A stretch of DNA of 64,000 nt from Ariolimax columbianus (lineage: Eukaryota > Mollusca > Gastropoda > Stylommatophora > Arionidae). The stretch lies in NCBI GenBank assembly GCA_036924085.1, contig JAVGWX010000005.1, positions 101,305,172 to 101,369,171 on the forward strand, in the 5' to 3' direction. The translations under genes and the position numbers were made by a program. The notes beneath the pieces were generated by a model, which saw nothing but the letters and a program-made list of their open reading frames with translations, was not told the DNA's origin and made no database searches. This document shows positions 59,654 through 64,000 of this stretch, one piece after another (position 1 is the first letter of the stretch; each line of letters begins with the position of its first letter).

Positions 59654-60569
59654 TGTAGCAGATCCCACTGTTTGCCTTGGCCGTGATCTAACTTAGAACA
59701 TTCTCACACTCATCCACATCATCATGACCATACTCAGTAAATGACATATCACACATCAGGTGGCATATTTATTATATCATACTCATATCATAGAATGAGT
59801 AGAGAAATTACAAACACAATATAATACATATCTTAACTAAACATTCTACTAAAACGGGAATTGTAAGCATTAGCTATTGATGGAATTCCCACATATAAAA
59901 ACCCAGTTCTATTGCCTTGCAATTGCATCACACACACATCGCCTTAACTGCGTCTTCAACACACCTTATCAAATACTCTTCCTCACTGAAATCCCCTCAG
60001 GCGGGCGATCTCGACATACTCGTTCACAATGTGTCCTTGCTTACAAACACACTTTCACATTATCTATTAATGCAAAACTCACACACCTATTTGAGCGATC
60101 CTGTTCTATCACTAAACATTCGTCCAACCGTCAATCAATCGCTCCTCTATCTAAGTCGGTGAGTTAAACATACTATCCACATTCAGTCTCTCTCTCTCCA
60201 TCTCTCCTCCTCTCTCTTCCAGCCTCTCGAGCTAAACTTTGTCTCGAGTTATATATCCTCAAGCAAGACCAGAGCTTGACCAATCGATCTCAGGTATGGT
60301 CATCTTCAATTCCAATTGGAACGAAACACTTTGCACACCTGTCACTCATTCTCTCGCAGCAAGCCCCGTTGCCAATTTCGTCTGTCAATCAATCTCCCCC
60401 TACCAAAATCGGAAGGCCAGTGGTCAGTTTCTACCTGTCCACATTCCTTAACCCAACTCTGTTCTCCTTTGCTGAGACAGTGAGTGACCTTGACATGCAT
60501 TCATGTAGCTTTAAGCTTTAACATGTTCAGGCATCCTAAACTCCCCTTGCTCCGGCGGGAACTGTTACA
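59654..60569 (-). repeat. LTR (5' LTR in element orientation), 916 bp
   Basis: Same sequence as 55233-56148 at an offset of 4421 bp. No difference was noticed over the segments compared by eye. It ends in CTGTTACA, followed by the GTGT target duplication. Confidence 0.93.
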
Positions 60570-60862
60570 GTGTGATAACATACTAAGTCACCTTAGTATA
60601 AGAACAGACAACAATGAGTGTGATAACATACTAAGTCACCTTATTTAAGAACAGACAACAATGAGTGTGATAACATACTAAGTCACCTTATTTAAGAACA
60701 GACAACAATGAGTGTGATAACATACTAAGTCACCTTATTTAAGAACAGACAACAATGAGTGTGATAACATACTAAGTCACCTTATTTAAGAACAGACAAC
60801 AATGAGTGTGATAACATACTAAGTCACCTTATTTAAGAACAGACAACAATGAGTGTGATAGT
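60570..60862. repeat. 47-bp satellite, right block
   Basis: About six copies of a unit beginning AACAATGAGTGTGATAACAT, followed by ACTAAGTCACCTTATTTAAGAACAGAC. The first is interrupted by the LTR element. Confidence 0.95.
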
Positions 60863-61185
60863 TGCTGACAGTTTGGGAAAAAGTAGAAGAATGTAACATC
60901 TCTTGAGTGGTGTCATGACATTATAAAAGAGAAATTACAGAATACATCGTCCCAGTGAACTACTCGTGAAACAGGAGCAGTTTGACAATTACTTCATCTG
61001 TAGGCCCTCTCATAGACAGTACAGGGAAAATAATAAGTGAGAATAGGGAGGCAGCTAATCTGCTCAATCAGTACTTTGGCACAGTCTACACACAAGAGGA
61101 CTGCTCCAAGATCCCAGAGCCTATAGATATTTTTCAAAGGGACATGGATACAGCGGGATTAAGATCAATCTGTATTACATAGGAA

Positions 61186-61633
61186 ATGGTTTTTAAAAAA
61201 TTGGAGGGGTTGAAAGTGAATAAATGTCCAGGTCAAGATGGTATTCATCCAAAATTGTTGTATGAAATTAGAGACCAACTAGCAAAACCATTGGCTATAT
61301 TATGTTCTCAATCACTTACAAAAGGGATTGTTCCACGGGATTGGAAAGATGCAGGAGTGATCCCCTTATTAAAAAAAGGCAAAAAAATCAGATCCAGCAA
61401 ATTATAGACCGGTGAGTTTAACGAGCATAGTCTGTAAATTGTTAGAGTCAATAATCAAAGAAAACATTGTAATGCATTTAGAAAAATTTAATCTAATTAG
61501 AAATAGTCAGCATGGGTTTACTAGAGGGAGATCATGCTTAACAAATCTATTAGAATTCATGGAGGAGGTTACTAAACTATTAGATATAGGGGAGCCAGTA
61601 GATATTTATCTAGACTTTGCAAAAGGCCTTTGA
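61186..61633 (+). pseudogene. CR1 RT fingers and motif A, copy C
   Basis: Frames give KCPGQDGIHPKLLYEIRDQL, PRDWKDAGVIPLLKKGKK, then VSLTSIVCKLLESIIKENIV, NSQHGFTRGRSCLTNLLEFM and PVDIYLDFAK followed by a frameshift. One extra G converts the expected KAFD of motif A into KGL and a stop. Confidence 0.87.
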
Positions 61634-61711
61634 TAGAGTACCTCATCAAAGATTATTTCAAAAGTTAAAATCACATGTAATAGGTGGGGAAGTTGCCAAA
61701 TGGATTGAAAA

Positions 61712-62585
61712 TTGGTTAACGGAAGAAGGCAGAGAGTGGGTATAAATAAGGAGTACTCTGAGTGGAGTGAAGTGAAAAGTGGTGTGCCACAGGTCTCGGT
61801 TTTGGGACCAATTTTGTTCTTGATATATATAAATGATTTGGACATTGATATGGGATCCATGATTGCAAAATTTGCTGATGACACAAAACTATGCAGTAGT
61901 GTCTCATCTAATGCGGAAGTGGATATATTGAGGTCGGATTTAGATAAAATTCGAGAATGGTCTGTAAGCTGGCAAATGGAGTTTAATGTAGATAAATGTA
62001 GTCATCCACATGGGTAGATCCAATATGGAACATAATTACAGAATGGGAGAAAACAATATTAGAAAGATAGATAAGAAAAGGGACCTAGGGGTTATAATAG
62101 ATCATACAGGAAAGGTGAGTGAGCAAGTTAAGGTAGCAGTGAAAAAGGCAAATGCAATGTTAGGTATGATAAAAAGAAATATTAAACATAGGAGCAAGGA
62201 AGTGATCGTCAAACTGTATAAAGCTTTAGTTAGACCTAGATTGGAGTACTATGTACAAGTGTGGAGTCCTTATCATAGAGGGGGCATAAACATGCTAGAA
62301 AGAATACAAAAAAGAGCGACAAAGATGATAGTGAGATTCCAGAATTACAGTTATGAGGAACGACTCAGAAAAACCGGCCTACAGTGTCTCGAAGAGAGAA
62401 GAATTCGTGGTGACTTAATACAGGTTTATAAGATGATCAGAGGAATGGATAAATTATACTATAACAAGTTTTTTAAAATACAGCCACCTACAATAACACG
62501 AGGGCATAGCTACAAGCTGACAAAAGAGAGGTCCAGATTAGATATTAGGAAATATTTGTTTAGTCAGAGAGTGGTGTCTGCTTGA
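61712..62585 (+). pseudogene. CR1 RT motifs B and C to C-terminus, copy C
   Basis: The first frame (61712-62017) has motif B as SGVPQVSVLGPILFLIYIND (Gly to Val after PQ) and motif C KFADDTKLCSSVS intact. The next frame (62010-62585) has [40 protein letters not shown] and [20 protein letters not shown]. It stops at TGA where others read VVNAW. Confidence 0.88.
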
Positions 62586-62749
62586 AATGCATTGCCAGTG
62601 GAGGTAGTGGAGGCAGGGACAGTTAATGCATTTAAGAATAAACTGGATGCGCATAGCTTTTAGAGCAAGGTGATGTAAATGTAACTGGTTGTATACAGAC
62701 TCTATAGGGTCTTCTAAACCAGTATAAAGACATTAAGTTAAGTTAAGTC

Positions 62750-64000
62750 AGTAACTTCTAATAAGGATTAAAAATGCATGAAGAAAACTGTAACATGATG
62801 ATATATGGGTCTACTGGTATGATATTGAGACGAAAGTGGAGTCATTGCCACTGTCCCTACTACTGGTGTTTCTGAGGTCAGCACTTTAATTTCTTCCAAC
62901 CATGTCATGATCAGGCTAGCAAGTTCCAGAAGGTTTGAAATCTCTATGACTGCCATCCACTCATGCCATATTTAGCCATTCTGTACCTTCCAAAGCAAGG
63001 ATTGAGAATCAGTGACGATTATTACACTCACTAAAAAGGTCTCAAATTACCACCTCAGTCACTATCAGTAATCTCTTACAACAGGTCATCAGTGTTTATA
63101 CTGTCAGAAAGCAATGGCAAACTACTAGATGTATAATGCCAAGAAACCGTTCGTGGTACCCACACAGAATTTGAGAAACCTGCCCGAGAGGTTGAGTTCA
63201 TTGAACGGGTCATTGTCCTTAATTCTCAAACAATACAGTTTAAGATTGTCCAGCCAAAATGGTTACCTTCCCACGATTTCTACTGGAAATTCCACGACCT
63301 CTCCTTTCTCTGGAACACGTCAGTTTCAAATAAAGTTTGAGGGAAATGAACTAAAGAAAATAGAAGTCTTTGACTAAAGCGGGGAGCTTAGCATATAAGC
63401 TGGGAGATGAGTGTACAGAGGAGACAGATACGAAAGAGCAGAGAATAGAAAGACTACCGTGCAGTTAGTAGGTAGGATATAAACCAGAGTAGAAGATACA
63501 GAACATAGCCAGTGAATAACTAGATTAGAAGTCACCAAAGCAGACCAACACTGAAAGGCGACGAGAGACCACGCACGAATAAGAATCGGTCTGTGTGTGA
63601 TGTTATGTTTGAGTCGTCGCTAACACCTGTCACACGTGACCCGACTTCCAAGTCCCTGAGTGGCATTCGTCTGCATTCTCGTCAGAGGGAGACCTGTTGC
63701 TTCAACACGAAGTTGTCGTCCTGGACAACACGTAGTGACATATGTTACCTTGGCTTTACAACCACAGTAACAGAACCAATGTCTTCTGTCATAAGCACGA
63801 GCATAGCTGCAGTCGCCGAGTTCTTGACGTTGAGACAAGACAGGAGGAACTGTAGACATCTTCCTTACGTTGAGACGAGACAAGAGGCTCAGAAGACATC
63901 CACATGTGTGTAAGCTGAGAGGTAGAAAATAAGGCCACCAGCCAAGTGAGGACAGAGAGATTAGGGTTGAGAACAAGTAGCTAGACAACATTATTTCAGA
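62750..64000. other. Unassigned stretch to window end
   Basis: Short frames on both strands (for example 63593-63913 plus and 63620-63991 minus) overlap each other and show no motif. The missing first coding exon of the zinc transporter could lie here or beyond, but I could not pick it out. Confidence 0.4.

Larger units (their letters stand above)
55233..60569 (-). mobile_element. Non-autonomous LTR retrotransposon, gag-like only
   Basis: A 5.3-kb element with two 916-bp LTRs at a constant 4421-bp offset and a 3505-bp interior. The flanks are GTGT on each side, a 4-bp target duplication. Orientation is minus: TATATAA and AATAAA in the LTR, a purine tract (TTAGGGAGGTAA) next to the 55233-56148 LTR, and the only long ORF are all on the minus strand. 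No protease, RT, RNase H or integrase frame was found in the interior. It must rely on enzymes from another element. The LTRs look identical where compared, so the insertion is young. It sits upstream of the first visible exon of the zinc transporter. Confidence 0.92.
60991..62748 (+). mobile_element. CR1-like non-LTR retrotransposon, copy C
   Basis: A 5'-truncated copy beginning at GPLIDSTGKI in the RT fingers. It retains the whole RT-to-tail region. Breaks: TAG at 61180, a frame change in a poly-A stretch near 61385, a 1-nt insertion in motif A (near 61622-61627) and a TAG near 62576. It ends in a (TTAAG)n tail. It is a close relative of copy A and shows what A has lost. Confidence 0.92.

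Overview
The window is eukaryotic, AT-rich animal DNA. Its coding sequence is split by GT-AG introns, and it is crowded with non-LTR retrotransposon debris and minisatellites. The mix of CR1-like, I-superfamily (RNase H-bearing), RTE-like and C2H2-finger-tailed non-LTR elements, a ZNF862-like hAT relic and many 20-90 bp tandem arrays suggests a lophotrochozoan invertebrate, most likely a mollusc and perhaps a gastropod. This is an inference from element types; no species-diagnostic gene was seen.

The one convincing host gene lies on the minus strand: a vesicular-type zinc transporter (SLC30A/ZnT, ZnT2/3/4/8 branch). Seven coding exons were reconstructed by hand from 55154 down to 27394. All junctions are GT-AG and all phases agree, giving about 393 codons up to the stop. 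It has the HCH motif, the TM2 HxxxD and TM5 HxxxD zinc sites, a His-rich loop and a C-terminal CxxC. The first coding exon (initiator Met) was not found; it lies above 55154 or outside the window. Introns are inflated by repeats.

Region by region. 1-9.4 kb: minisatellites, 3' ends of I-like elements, little else. 9.4-13.9 kb: a CR1-like element inserted into a 33-bp satellite and itself split by an antisense I-superfamily element. 14.4-17.7 kb: three large minisatellites. 17.9-19.4 kb: a broken hAT/ZNF862-like gene (minus). 19.5-27.2 kb: retroelement C-terminal relics, a 33-bp satellite with a 206-bp higher-order period, and an antisense I-like 3' end. 27.4-55.2 kb: the zinc transporter gene. 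Its introns hold CR1, RTE-like and I-like copies, two antisense C2H2-tailed retroelements (one inside a 15-bp satellite) and several VNTRs. 55.2-60.6 kb: a young, apparently gag-only LTR retrotransposon (minus orientation) with 916-bp LTRs and a GTGT target duplication, inserted into a 47-bp satellite. 61.0-62.7 kb: another CR1-like copy. 62.8-64 kb: nothing recognised.

The most unusual items are the non-autonomous LTR element whose only ORF has an N-terminal zinc knuckle, the nested insertions, one satellite family at four separate loci in both orientations, and conserved 3'-terminal motifs shared by otherwise different retroelement copies. No RNA polymerase III gene, CRISPR array or bacterial-type operon was seen.
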